A DNA stretch of 64,000 nt from Nemertoderma westbladi (lineage: Eukaryota > Xenacoelomorpha > Nemertodermatida > Nemertodermatidae). Location of the stretch: NCBI GenBank assembly GCA_032718475.1, contig JAUCBJ010007605.1, positions 1-64,000 on the forward strand. The letters run 5' to 3'. Position numbers and translations under genes: made by a program. Below the pieces are notes generated by a model, which was not told where the DNA came from, did not search any database, and saw only the letters and a program-made list of their open reading frames with translations. Shown in pieces: positions 37,801-49,800 of this stretch (positions are counted from its first letter, which is position 1; each line of letters begins with the position of its first letter).

Positions 37801-40800
37801 GGTGTGAGATATAGACCCAGATCCCAGGTAGGTGTGAGATATAGACCCAGATCCCAGGTAGGTGTGAGATATAGACCCAAACCTCAGGTAGGTGTGAGAT
37901 ATAGACCCAGATCCCAGGTAGGTGTGAGATATAGACCCAGATCCCAGGTAGGTGTGAGATATAGACCCAGATCCCAGGTAGGTGTGAGATATAGACCCGG
38001 ATCCCAGGTAGGTGTGAGATATAGACCCAGATCCCAGGTAGGTGTGAGATATAGACCCAAACCTCAGGTAGGTGTGAGATATAGACCCAGATCCCAGGTA
38101 GGTGTGAGATATAGACCCAGATCCCAGGTAGGTGTGAGATATAGACCCAGATCCCAGGTAGGTGTGAGATATAGACCCAGATCCCAGGTAGGTGTGAGAT
38201 ATAGACCCAAATCCCAGGTAGGTGTGAGATATAGACCCAGATCCCAGGCAGGTGTGAGATATAGACCCAGATCCCAGGTAGGTGTGAGATATAGACCCAG
38301 ATCCCAGGTAGGTGTGAGATATAGACCCAGATCCCAGGTAGGTGTGAGATATAGACCCAGATCCCAGGTAGGTGTGAGATATAGACCCAGATCCCAGGTA
38401 GGTGTGAGATATAGACCCAGATCCCAGGTAGGTGTGAGATATAGACCCAGATCCCAGGTAGGTGTGAGATATAGACCCAGATCCCAGGTAGGTGTGAGAT
38501 ATAGACCCAGATCCCAGGTAGGTGTGAGATATAGACCCAGATCCCAGGTAGGTGTGAGATATAGACCCAGATCCCAGGTAGGTGTGAGATATAGACCCAG
38601 ATCCCAGGTAGGTGTGAGATATAGACCCAGATCCCAGGTAGGTGTGAGATATAGACCCAGATCCCAGGTAGGTATGAGATATAGACCCAGATCCCAGGTT
38701 GGTGTGAGATATAGACCCAGATCCCAGGTAGGTGTGAGATATAGACCCAGATCCCAGGTAGGTGTGAGATATAGACCCAGATCCCGGGTAGGTGTGAGAT
38801 ATAGACCCAGATCCCAGGTAGGTGTGAGATATAGACCCAGATCCCAGGTAGGTGTGAGATATAGACCCAGATCCCAGGTAGGTGTGAGATATAGACCCAG
38901 ATCCCGGGTAGGTGTGAGATATAGACCCAGATCCCAGGTAGGTGTGAGATATAGACCCAGATCCCAGGTAGGTGTGAGATATAGACCCAGATCCCAGGTA
39001 GGTGTGAGATATAGACCCAGATCCCAGGTAGGTGTGAGATATAGACCCAGATCCCAGGTAGGTGTGAGATATAGACCCAGATCCCAGGTAGGTGTGAGAT
39101 ATAGACCCAGATCCCAGGTAGGTGTGAGATATAGACCCAGATCCCGGGTAGGTGTGAGATATAGACCCAGATCCCAGGTAGGTGTGAGATATAGACCCAG
39201 ATCCCAGGTAGGTGTGAGATATAGACCCAGATCCCAGGTAGGTGTGAGATATAGACCCAGATCCCAGGTAGGTGTGAGATATAGACCCAGATCCCAGGTA
39301 GGTGTGAGATATAGACCCAGATCCCAGGTAGGTGTGAGATATAGACCCAGATCCCAGGTAGGTGTGAGATATAGACCCAGATCCCAGGTAGGTGTGAGAT
39401 ATAGACCCAGATCCCAGGTAGGTGTGAGATATAGACCCAGATCCCAGGTAGGTGTGAGATATAGACCCAGATCCCAGGTAGGTGTGAGATATAGACCCAG
39501 ATCCCAGGTAGGTGTGAGATATAGACCCAGATCCCAGGTAGGTGTGAGATATAGACCCAGATCCCAGGTAGGTGTGAGATATAGACCCAGATCCCAGGTA
39601 GGTGTGAGATATAGACCCAGATCCCAGGTAGGTGTGAGATATAGACCCAGATCCCAGGTAGGTGTGAGATATAGACCCAGATCCCAGGTAGGTGTGAGAT
39701 ATAGACCCAGATCCCAGGTAGGTGTGAGATATAGACCCAGATCCCAGGTAGGTGTGAGATATAGACCCAGATCCCAGGTAGGTGTGAGATATAGACCCAG
39801 ATCCCAGGTAGGTGTGAGATATAGACCCAGATCCCAGGTAGGTGTGAGATATAGACCCAGATCCCAGGTAGGTGTGAGATATAGACCCAGATCCCAGGTA
39901 GGTGTGAGATATAGACCCAGATCCCAGGTAGGTGTGAGATATAGACCCAGATCCCAGGTAGGTGTGAGATATAGACCCAGATCCCAGGTAGGTGTGAGAT
40001 ATAGACCCAGATCCCAGGTAGGTGTGAGATATAGACCCAGATCCCAGGTAGGTGTGAGATATAGACCCAGATCCCAGGTAGGTGTGAGATATAGACCCAG
40101 ATCCCAGGTAGGTGTGAGATATAGACCCAGATCCCAGGTAGGTGTGAGATATAGACCCAGATCCCAGGTAGGTGTGAGATATAGACCCAGATCCCAGGTA
40201 GGTGTGAGATATAGACCCAGATCCCAGGTAGGTGTGAGATATAGACCCAGATCCCAGGTAGGTGTGAGATATAGACCCAGATCCCAGGTAGGTGTGAGAT
40301 ATAGACCCAGATCCCAGGTAGGTGTGAGATATAGACCCAGATCCCAGGTAGGTGTGAGATATAGACCCAGATCCCAGGTAGGTGTGAGATATAGACCCAG
40401 ATCCCAGGTAGGTGTGAGATATAGACCCAGATCCCAGGTAGGTGTGAGATATAGACCCAGATCCCAGGTAGGTGTGAGATATAGACCCAGATCCCAGGTA
40501 GGTGTGAGATATAGACCCAGATCCCAGGTAGGTGTGAGATATAGACCCAGATCCCAGGTAGGTGTGAGATATAGACCCAGATCCCAGGTAGGTGTGAGAT
40601 ATAGACCCAGATCCCAGGTAGGTGTGAGATATAGACCCAGATCCCAGGTAGGTGTGAGATATAGACCCAGATCCCAGGTAGGTGTGAGATATAGACCCAG
40701 ATCCCAGGTAGGTGTGAGATATAGACCCAGATCCCAGGTAGGTGTGAGATATAGACCCAGATCCCAGGTAGGTGTGAGATATAGACCCAGATCCCAGGTA

Positions 40801-43800
40801 GGTGTGAGATATAGACCCAGATCCCAGGTAGGTGTGAGATATAGACCCAGATCCCAGGTAGGTGTGAGATATAGACCCAGATCCCAGGTAGGTGTGAGAT
40901 ATAGACCCAGATCCCAGGTAGGTGTGGGATATAGACCCAGATCCCAGGTAGGTGTGGGATATAGACCCAGATCCCAGGTAGGTGTGAGATATAGACCCAG
41001 ATCCCAGGTAGGTGTGAGATATAGACCCAGATCCCAGGTAGGTGTGAGATATAGACCCAGATCCCAGGTAGGTGTGAGATATAGACCCAGATCCCAGGTA
41101 GGTGTGAGATATAGACCCAGATCCCAGGTAGGTGTGAGATATAGACCCAGATCCCGGGTAGGTGTGGGATATAGACCCAGATCCCAGGAGGTGTGAGATA
41201 TAGACCCAGATCCCGGGTAGGTGTGAGATATAGACCCAGATCCCAGGTAGGTGTGAGATATAGACCCAGATCCCAGGTAGGTGTGAGATATAGACCCAGA
41301 TCCCAGGTAGGTGTGAGATATAGACCCAGATCCCAGGAGGTGTGAGATATAGACCCAGATCCCAGGTAGGTGTGAGATATAGACCCAGATCCCGGGTAGG
41401 TGTGAGATATAGACCCAGATCCCAGGTAGGTGTGAGATATAGACCCAGATCCCGGGTAGGTGTGAGATATAGACCCAGATCCCAGGTAGGTGTGAGATAT
41501 AGACCCAGATCCCAGGTAGGTGTGAGATATAGACCCAGATCCCAGGTAGGTGTGAGATATAGACCCGGATCCCAGGTAGGTGTGAGATATAGACCCAGAT
41601 CCCAGGTAGGTGTGAGATATAGACCCAGATCCCAGGTAGGTGTGAGATATAGACCCAGATCCCAGGTAGGTGTGAGATATAGACCCAGATCCCAGGTAGG
41701 TGTGAGATATAGACCCAGATCCCAGGTAGGTGTGAGATATAGACCCAGATCCCAGGAGGTGTGAGATATAGACCCAGATCCCAGGTAGGTGTGAGATATA
41801 GACCCAGATCCCAGGTAGGTGTGAGATATAGACCCAGATCCCAGGTAGGTGTGAGATATAGACCCGGATCCCGGGTAGCTGTGAGATATAGACCCAGATC
41901 CCAGGTAGGTGTGAGATATAGACCCAGATCCCGGGTAGGTGTGGGATATAGACCCAGATCCCGGGAAGGTGTGGGATATAGACCCAGATCAAAGGTAGGT
42001 GTGAGATATAGACCCAGATCCCGGGTAGGTGTGGGATATAGACCCAGATCCCGGGAAGGTGTGGGATATAGACCCAGATCCCAGGTAGGTGTGAGATATA
42101 GACCCAGATCCCAGGTAGGTGTGAGATATAGACCCAGATCCCAGGTAGGTGTGAGATATAGACCCGGATCCCGGGTAGCTGTGAGATATAGACCCAGATC
42201 CCAGGTAGGTGTGAGATATAGACCCAGATCCCGGGTAGGTGTGGGATATAGACCCAGATCCCGGGAAGGTGTGGGATATAGACCCAGATCAAAGGTAGGT
42301 GTGAGATATAGACCCAGATCCCGGGTAGGTGTGGGATATAGACCCAGATCCCGGGAAGGTGTGGGATATAGACCCAGATCCCGGGAAGGTGTGGGATATA
42401 GACCCAGATACCAGGTAGGTGTGAGATATAGACCCAGATCCCGGGAAGGTGTGGGATATAGACCCAGATCAAAGGTAGGTGTGAGATATAGACCCAGATC
42501 CCGGGTAGGTGTGGGATATAGACCCAGATCCCGGGAAGGTGTGGGATATAGACCCAGATACCAGGTAGGTGTGAGATATAGACCCAGATCCCGGGAAAGT
42601 GTGGGATATAGACCCAGATCAAAGGTAGGTGTGAGATATAGACCCAGATCCCGGGTAGGTGTGGGATATAGACCCAGATCCCGGGAAGGTGTGGGATATA
42701 GACCCAGATACCAGGTAGGTGTGAGATATAGACCCAGATCCCAGGTAGGTGTGAGATATAGACCCAGATCCCGGGAAGGTGTGGGATATAGACCCAGATC
42801 AAAGGTAGGTGTGAGATATAGACCCAGATCCCGGGTAGGTGTGGGATATAGACCCAGATCCCGGGAAGGTGTGGGATATAGACCCAGATACCAGGTAGGT
42901 GTGAGATATAGACCCAGATCCCAGGTAGGTGTGAGATATAGACCCAGATCCCAGGTAGGTGTGAGATATAGACCCGGATCCCGGGTAGCTGTGAGATATA
43001 GACCCAGATCCCAGGTAGGTGTGAGATATAGACCCAGATCCCGGGTAGGTGTGGGATATAGACCCAGATCCCGGGAAGGTGTGGGATATAGACCCAGATC
43101 AAAGGTAGGTGTGAGATATAGACCCAGATCCCGGGTAGGTGTGGGATATAGACCCAGATCCCGGGAAGGTATGGGATATAGACCCAGATCCCGGGAAGGT
43201 GTGGGATATAGACCCAGATCCCAGGTATTAGCAATTCATAGATCGAGATCTGGTAAATGAAATCCCACTCTATAAATCTCCCACGTCTCTCCCAAGGTGG
43301 TAGCTGTTACTTTTGTTGATTAAGTCTCAGCATCCCGCCCCCAACCCCGGGTTCCGGTATTATATTTTATTATTATTAATTTTACTCCAGGCCGAAGCGC
43401 ATAAAAACAAACAAAACAAGACAAGAAACAATATCACTTATTAAGTAACTAGAAATATGCCCCAGAAATACTACCTAAGAATGCTAGAAATTACCTAAGA
43501 ATGCGTGGATATTGAATTAATACTACAGACGTACGTGAAATCTCATGTAATATGAAATTGGTAGTTTTTTTATAAACTTGATTGTTTGGAGCGGTACCGA
43601 ATATGACAAAACATTGTCAAGGTTAAACCGCCCAAATTGTAATGATGTTCGGTTTGCCATCAGTAACATGGGGATTATTAAAGAAAAGGCGCGCACAATA
43701 ATTAGTATGCCACACCAATCTTTTTGTAACATAGTTGGGAATAGGGTACAATATGGGGTACAATATACCCTAAGCAGCGTTACTTTCACCGGTAAAGGAG

Positions 43801-46800
43801 CGGGACTGAACTTCCTAACTAAAACATCTGTGTGGTTCTTTTACTCATTGTAACTAAACTTCGTGTTTAAGTTAGTTTTATTGTAACATTGTTTCAGGTG
43901 AAAGGACGTCAACAAAGTCAACCCATACTCACAAATACTTCGTCGGCTCAACTTACCGTTGGTAATTGGATGTTACTTTGCAGTAAGGTAAGTAGGTATG
44001 GCCGTTTCTAAAGGAATGGCGGTTGCATGTCCTTAAAAACATGATATAGATAGATAGATAGATTTATTTATACATTATGTAAAAACAATAACAAATACAC
44101 CAAACAATGTACCGGTATAAAGGTATTGTCCAACATAACATATAGGATTACCCCTAAAGCTTTGCAGCTTATTTCCAAGGGGGTCCTTTATGTTACTTGG
44201 TTACAAATACAATATTACACTACGCTAACCTAAAACCAATATAAAACGTAATTACACTATGTACATGTACAACTTTACCGAGAGCGTGACAATGCCCGAG
44301 TGATGCCGAGTGTGTTTAGTGTTTATTTTCAGGTGTTTTTAAGTTTAAATTCAAACCATGTCGCGGTTATGTTTGAAATTAATAATCACAAAATCATGGA
44401 CTCCATGTCAGTGGTTAGTTACGGTTTTATTATATTTCAGGATACTGAGTTGTGTATAAAAAACGTTGACGCACAACAGTCCACGGTGCTGCAATCTAAT
44501 CTGGCTGGTTTCGTGTTCGAATCGAACCGATCTACGAAGCACACGTTTACTGCGGAAACTTCATTAGGTGCAGAGTTCCGAGGTGGTTGGCAGGGTGCCT
44601 CCTACCAGATGCCAACCTTCACTAACCCAGACATAGAGCAAACCAAAGCTAAGGTTCAGCAACTAGCCAAGGATCTATGGGACAGGTAATGAATACTTCC
44701 GGACAGGAGACCAAGCGGGCACTTTTTTGCCCTCGTACTCAGGGAAAAGCAGGGTAGATGATTTTGCAAACTTGTAGTTGAATAAAGTATAGCGCCGTAG
44801 TATAATTAGTCCGCAGTTAGTTGTTTTTTTTAATATTATTTGTATATTATTATTTTACTTATATTTCTTAATTATCAGTAATTATTATAGATTTATTTAC
44901 ACTGTAAAAAACAATAACAAAAACACCAAACAATGTACCGGTATAAAGGTATTGTCCAACATAACATATAGGATTACCCCTAAAGCTTTGCAGCTTATTT
45001 CCAAGGGGGTCCTTTATGTTACTTGGTTACAAATACAATATTACACTAAGATTATTATTTACTTTCAGTTTTAAACTGCGATTCCTATTATTCATAGATA
45101 CTTCGAGTCCGGGCATCTCCAACCGCGGGGCGTCGTTGCGGAATTAGTTCGTATCTCGGAGCGGGTGAACCTCGCGTGCGACTTACACACGGGACGCACA
45201 CCCCCACTCGACGACGACGAGCTCTGGGACGGGGTTCTCTACGAGGCCCTCGAGTCCCTCACCTGTCTGCTCACCGACGAGACCGTGGTCACGGCCTACG
45301 AGATCCAGACATCCGGGGTCGTGCAGGCCCTGCTCCGGATGCTGTCCTCGCAGTCTTCGGTACCTTCCGGGAAGCCCTCCGAGCGGATCGCCGTGTTCCT
45401 CCGGGTCTTCCGACTGTACGGACCCGGGCCCCATCCGGGAGTCGTGCTCATCCGGAAGTTGGTCTCCACGCTGGAGGCCTTGGAGCGGCTTCCCGTCTAC
45501 CAGTATGACTCACCGGGCGCCGGTTTCCCCGGCTACGGGCTTCAGATCCTCACACGGCGTCTGCGACTCAAACTGGAGCGCGCTGTGGGGGAGACAACGC
45601 TGATCGACCGCAGCGGTCGTTACCTCAAGGTGGAGCCGCTCACAACGATCGGAGACATAGAGAAGTACCTACAGAAGATGGTGGCCAAACAATGGTACGA
45701 CTTCGATAGATCCACATTCTCTTTTATCAAACAGTTCAAGGCGGATCCCTCTCTTACTTTCAACTTCGAATATGAAGCTGATTTCGACGAAAATGGAATT
45801 ATTTACTGGTTGGGTACCAACGGACGGAGTGTCAATGAGTGGGTGAACCCTGCGCAGCACGGTTTGGTCTGTGTGAGCTCGTCTGAAGGTCGGAGTCTCC
45901 CGTACGGGAACCTATCGGACGTTCTAAGTCGCGATCCTTCCGCGGTAAACTGCCACACCAACGACGACCGGAAGGCGTGGTTCACGGTTGATCTCGGGCT
46001 CTGGGTGGTCCCCACCGCGTACACGCTCCGTCACTCGCGCGGCTACGGGCGATCCGCGCTGCGCAACTGGCAGTTCCAGGTGTCCAAGGACGGCTCCACG
46101 TGGAGCACCTTGCTGGAGCACAGTGACGACTGCTCGCTCAACGAGCCCGGATCCACGGCGACCTGGCCCATCGAGCGGCAGTCGGGAGAGTCGCGCGGAT
46201 GGCGACACATCCGACTGCAGCAGACCGGGAAGAACGCCTCGGGGCAGACGCATTACCTAAGTCTGTCTGGGTTGGAGGTCTACGGCTCGGTGACCGGGGT
46301 CTGCGAGGACCTCGGTAAGGCGGCTCGCGATGCCGAGATGAGTGTCCGTCGTCAGCGGAAGGCCTTCCGGCAGCACATGTTGAAGCACATGGGGCCGGGC
46401 GCGCGGGTGGTGCGCGGCTCGGACTGGAAGTGGCGCGACCAGGACGGCGCGCCGGCCGGGGAGGGCACCGTTACCGGCCCCATACACAACGGCTGGGTGG
46501 ACGTGGTCTGGGACGCAAACGGCTCCAACAGCTACCGGATGGGCGCCGAAGGGAAGTTCGATCTGGGGTTGGCCGCGAGCTACGAGGCCGAGTTGCGGTC
46601 CTCGATGGAAGGGAGTTTGGACGCGCCAATTCCGGAAGATGAAGTCGCCTCGACGCTGCCGCCGCGCCAGCGATACTCGGCGGGGACCGTGGCGACCAGC
46701 ACCAAGAGCAGCTCGACGCCCGCGCTGCCCGGGGCAACCCTCGCGGACAACGCGCGTAACGAACGGAAGAACCACGAGTCCGGAGCGTGGATCTCCGGCT

Positions 46801-49800
46801 CAGAGCTGTCTACCTCCTCGCCCAGCATCGTATCCCATAACAACGCAGTCGCTAAGGACGCCGAACGAGGTAGGTTGGCGCAATTGCAACGCGACACCGA
46901 TGATGTTTCCGCGATATTAATGGATGCCCTCAGAGTCGACGAACTCGTTAAGGACATCGAGGATGAGGATGACACCGAGGATGATGAATGCGTTATTGTC
47001 GGGGAAGTTTCTCCTAAGATAGTCAACGAACCCTTTGGAGGTATAATGTTATATCGTTATATTATCGTTATGAATTGTTTCTATTAAGAATGTTAAATAT
47101 TCATATTCCTTAGGAATTATTGTTCCAGTACCTACACTGTTTTTAAATCCCTTAGGAATGAGTGTTTCAGTACCAAACCTCAGTGCGAGCGGTAGAGATG
47201 TAGCTGCTGCTCTCAGTGAAACTTTCGCTAACGTGCTACGTAGGACTTCGGCGGCGGCCGCCACTGCTAACAACCAGACTCTTTCTGCGCTAGCTGCGTC
47301 CGCCGCTGGCGGTCTCATGCGACCCGGTATCATAGCAACAGCCAGTCTTCATAATCAACCTCTAATAGGTAAGTCAATAATTTGCACTTTATTTCCCCTC
47401 TGTAATGTAAAAAAAATAGGTATAAAGTTTGTGATTCAGTATATGTGTATTCAGCCTTTTTCATTTTTTTTTTCAATTTAAAGCTCGGTTTACGCCCCGG
47501 CAGATATTAATAAAATTATAGGGTGATAACTGTTAAAAACAAAATTTAAAACGCACGGTATATAATGGTTAAGTAAAATACGCAATTACAGTAAAATGGT
47601 GAGGTCTAAAAAACGCACCGTATATACATAACTAATGATGTCAGATTTAAATTATGTTTGATGAAATGACATTAATGAATATATATAATATGCTGAGACA
47701 GTATTTACAATCAATTATTTTAAATTAGAGAATGGAAGGGTGAAATTATATTATAATAATGATTATGATATTTATATACATAAGATACAGTATGTTAATG
47801 ATTTATCTTGAAAAATCAAGATAGTAAGAAGGGCGTCGCAATAGGCTAGAGTGAAATTTTCCCCTGGTGTCATATTTTGGCATGAAGACTTCTCAGCCAT
47901 TTTTACGCACTGCTTTATTGAGTACTCGTGGATGGCTAAAGAGCACAGACGTGGAAAGTCGTAGATCCATGCTCCTTCGACATACGATTTGAAAAGTGCA
48001 CTACTACGGCCGCTACAATGTTCACATAAAATATTTGTAAATAGGTAGGTTATCTTCCTGTTGCTGGAGTTGAATAATTGGTTGATCAGTCTCAGTTGTT
48101 TCGCCCTTAGATATAGTTCGATGTCGACTTCGAAAAGTCCATAAAGTACTTTAGTTGGAAGAAGACGATTATTCAGTCGAACTATTGACCTCATTGCATT
48201 TCTGCAGGTTTTGCTGACATTAGAAATCATTAATTAACTTAATTATCTAATTAATTATCTTTTCAATGTACTCTTGATCTCTCTGTGTAGATGTTCTCAG
48301 CCAGGCCCAATCGTTCCCCAGTCTCACGGCCACGCAGTCAATGGTATCCGCGACATCGGCTCGCACCGCCGATGCGTTAGCCAGCGTCACGGCGACCGCA
48401 GTCAACCGAACCGCGGCCACGCTGCCGGGGGACACCTCCTTGACATTGTCCCACACCACTTCCACATCCTCCGAGAGCGACACCGACCTCCTGCTGGAAT
48501 CCTGTCGTCTGGGGGCCACCGCCTTCCTCGCTGAGCTGGAGGATGAGGAGGACATAGTGGAGGCCGTTAACGAAGATCTCGATGATGACGAGAACGAAGA
48601 TGAAGTTGCTATGGTTTCAGTAGACGATTACGAAGGGGGAGCCGATGAGATGTTCACAAACAGGTAATTTCGATTTGATAAATTTAATCGAAATTCGATG
48701 AGGTTGAATGATGTTAAAAATAAAATTAATATAGTTATTTATTTGTTAAGAGTAACAGTAAACCCTTCCATCCGGTTTCCACCTTGGCATCATTAAAGCA
48801 TCTGTATGGAGTTAGTGCTGACCACTGGCACTGCTATTAAACTGAAACTGTGGGAATAGCGAGAAATTGATTGAGAGAAATACAGATACTGTTGGTATTA
48901 GGGCTTTGCGATTTTAAATAATTACTAATTTTGATAAAATTCGAAATTCAATGTCGAATTTTATCAAATTCTAAACGATTTCGAATTCTTGCAAAGTGTT
49001 GTAGACGTTAACACACGTAGTTAATCTGAATTGTTTAATAATTAATTTTCAACTCTATATCCTAGGAGTCGGTCCTGGGACGACGACTTCGTGCTGAAGC
49101 GGCAGTTCTCCTCGCTGATTCCGGCATTCGACCCGCGGCCCGGTCGAACCAACGTGCCGCAGACCCAGGAGATCGAGTTGCCCTCGATGACCGCCGTCGA
49201 CGCCGCCAAGGCCCCCGTCGGCGGCGGCGAGGACGACGTCCAGCCGCCCCACCAACTCTCCATGTTCCTCAAGGGACCGGGGGCTCCGGGTCCCGCCGGC
49301 TGTCCCGACGTCGAGATCCCGATGGGGGATCCCAACGCGACGGTATTCCGCTACCTCCAGGAGTTGGTCCTGGTCTCGTGCGCCGGCAACCAGAGCCTCC
49401 GATCCGAGCGGATGAAGCGGATATGGGAGCCGACCTACACCGTGGTCTACCGCGAGGCGACGGCCGGGTTCATGTTCGACGAGGAGGAATCGGGAGGTGA
49501 CGTCGTCGCCAAGTGGACCGTCGCCTTCGTCGAAGCGAACATCGGAACTGAGTTGCTTCCTAAGTCGGAGGTAGTCGTCTATCTGCAGCAGAACGCGGAG
49601 TTGGGGTTCCTACGGCGCTGGAAGCTGGTCGGGCCGCTGAAAACCATTAGGAAGGCGAGGAACTGCGTCCAGATAACCGCAGCCTATAAGGAGTTCCATC
49701 AGGTCTCGGTTGCCGGTGGAAAGGGATCAGAGTACCTCAAGACGTCGCCCTCCCTGCCGAACTTTAACACTTGCACCGTGGACGTTATCCTCGAGCTGCT

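Noticed and set aside
29799-43228. Possibility that the decapeptide repeat is a normal large repeat domain of HECTD1
   Set aside because: HECTD1 proteins have no such domain. The frame hits stops and indels repeatedly (first near 30150), and the conserved protein continues directly from exon 7 to exon 8 at 43898.
37457-43234. Antisense open frame of 1925 codons and sense frames up to 1230 codons
   Set aside because: They arise from a 30-bp tandem repeat whose length is a multiple of three, so any stop-free frame stays open. The translation is a monotonous decapeptide in several frames and both strands, without a start context or domain.
43578-43853. 91-codon frame in the intron before exon 8
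   Set aside because: No recognisable domain, no splice or homology support, and AT-rich intron context.
45165-47087. Exon 10 read as an independent 640-residue gene
   Set aside because: The frame extends upstream to the acceptor at 45098 and joins exon 9 in phase, and the sequence is the central part of HECTD1. The apparent end at 47087 is intron read-through past the donor at 47041.
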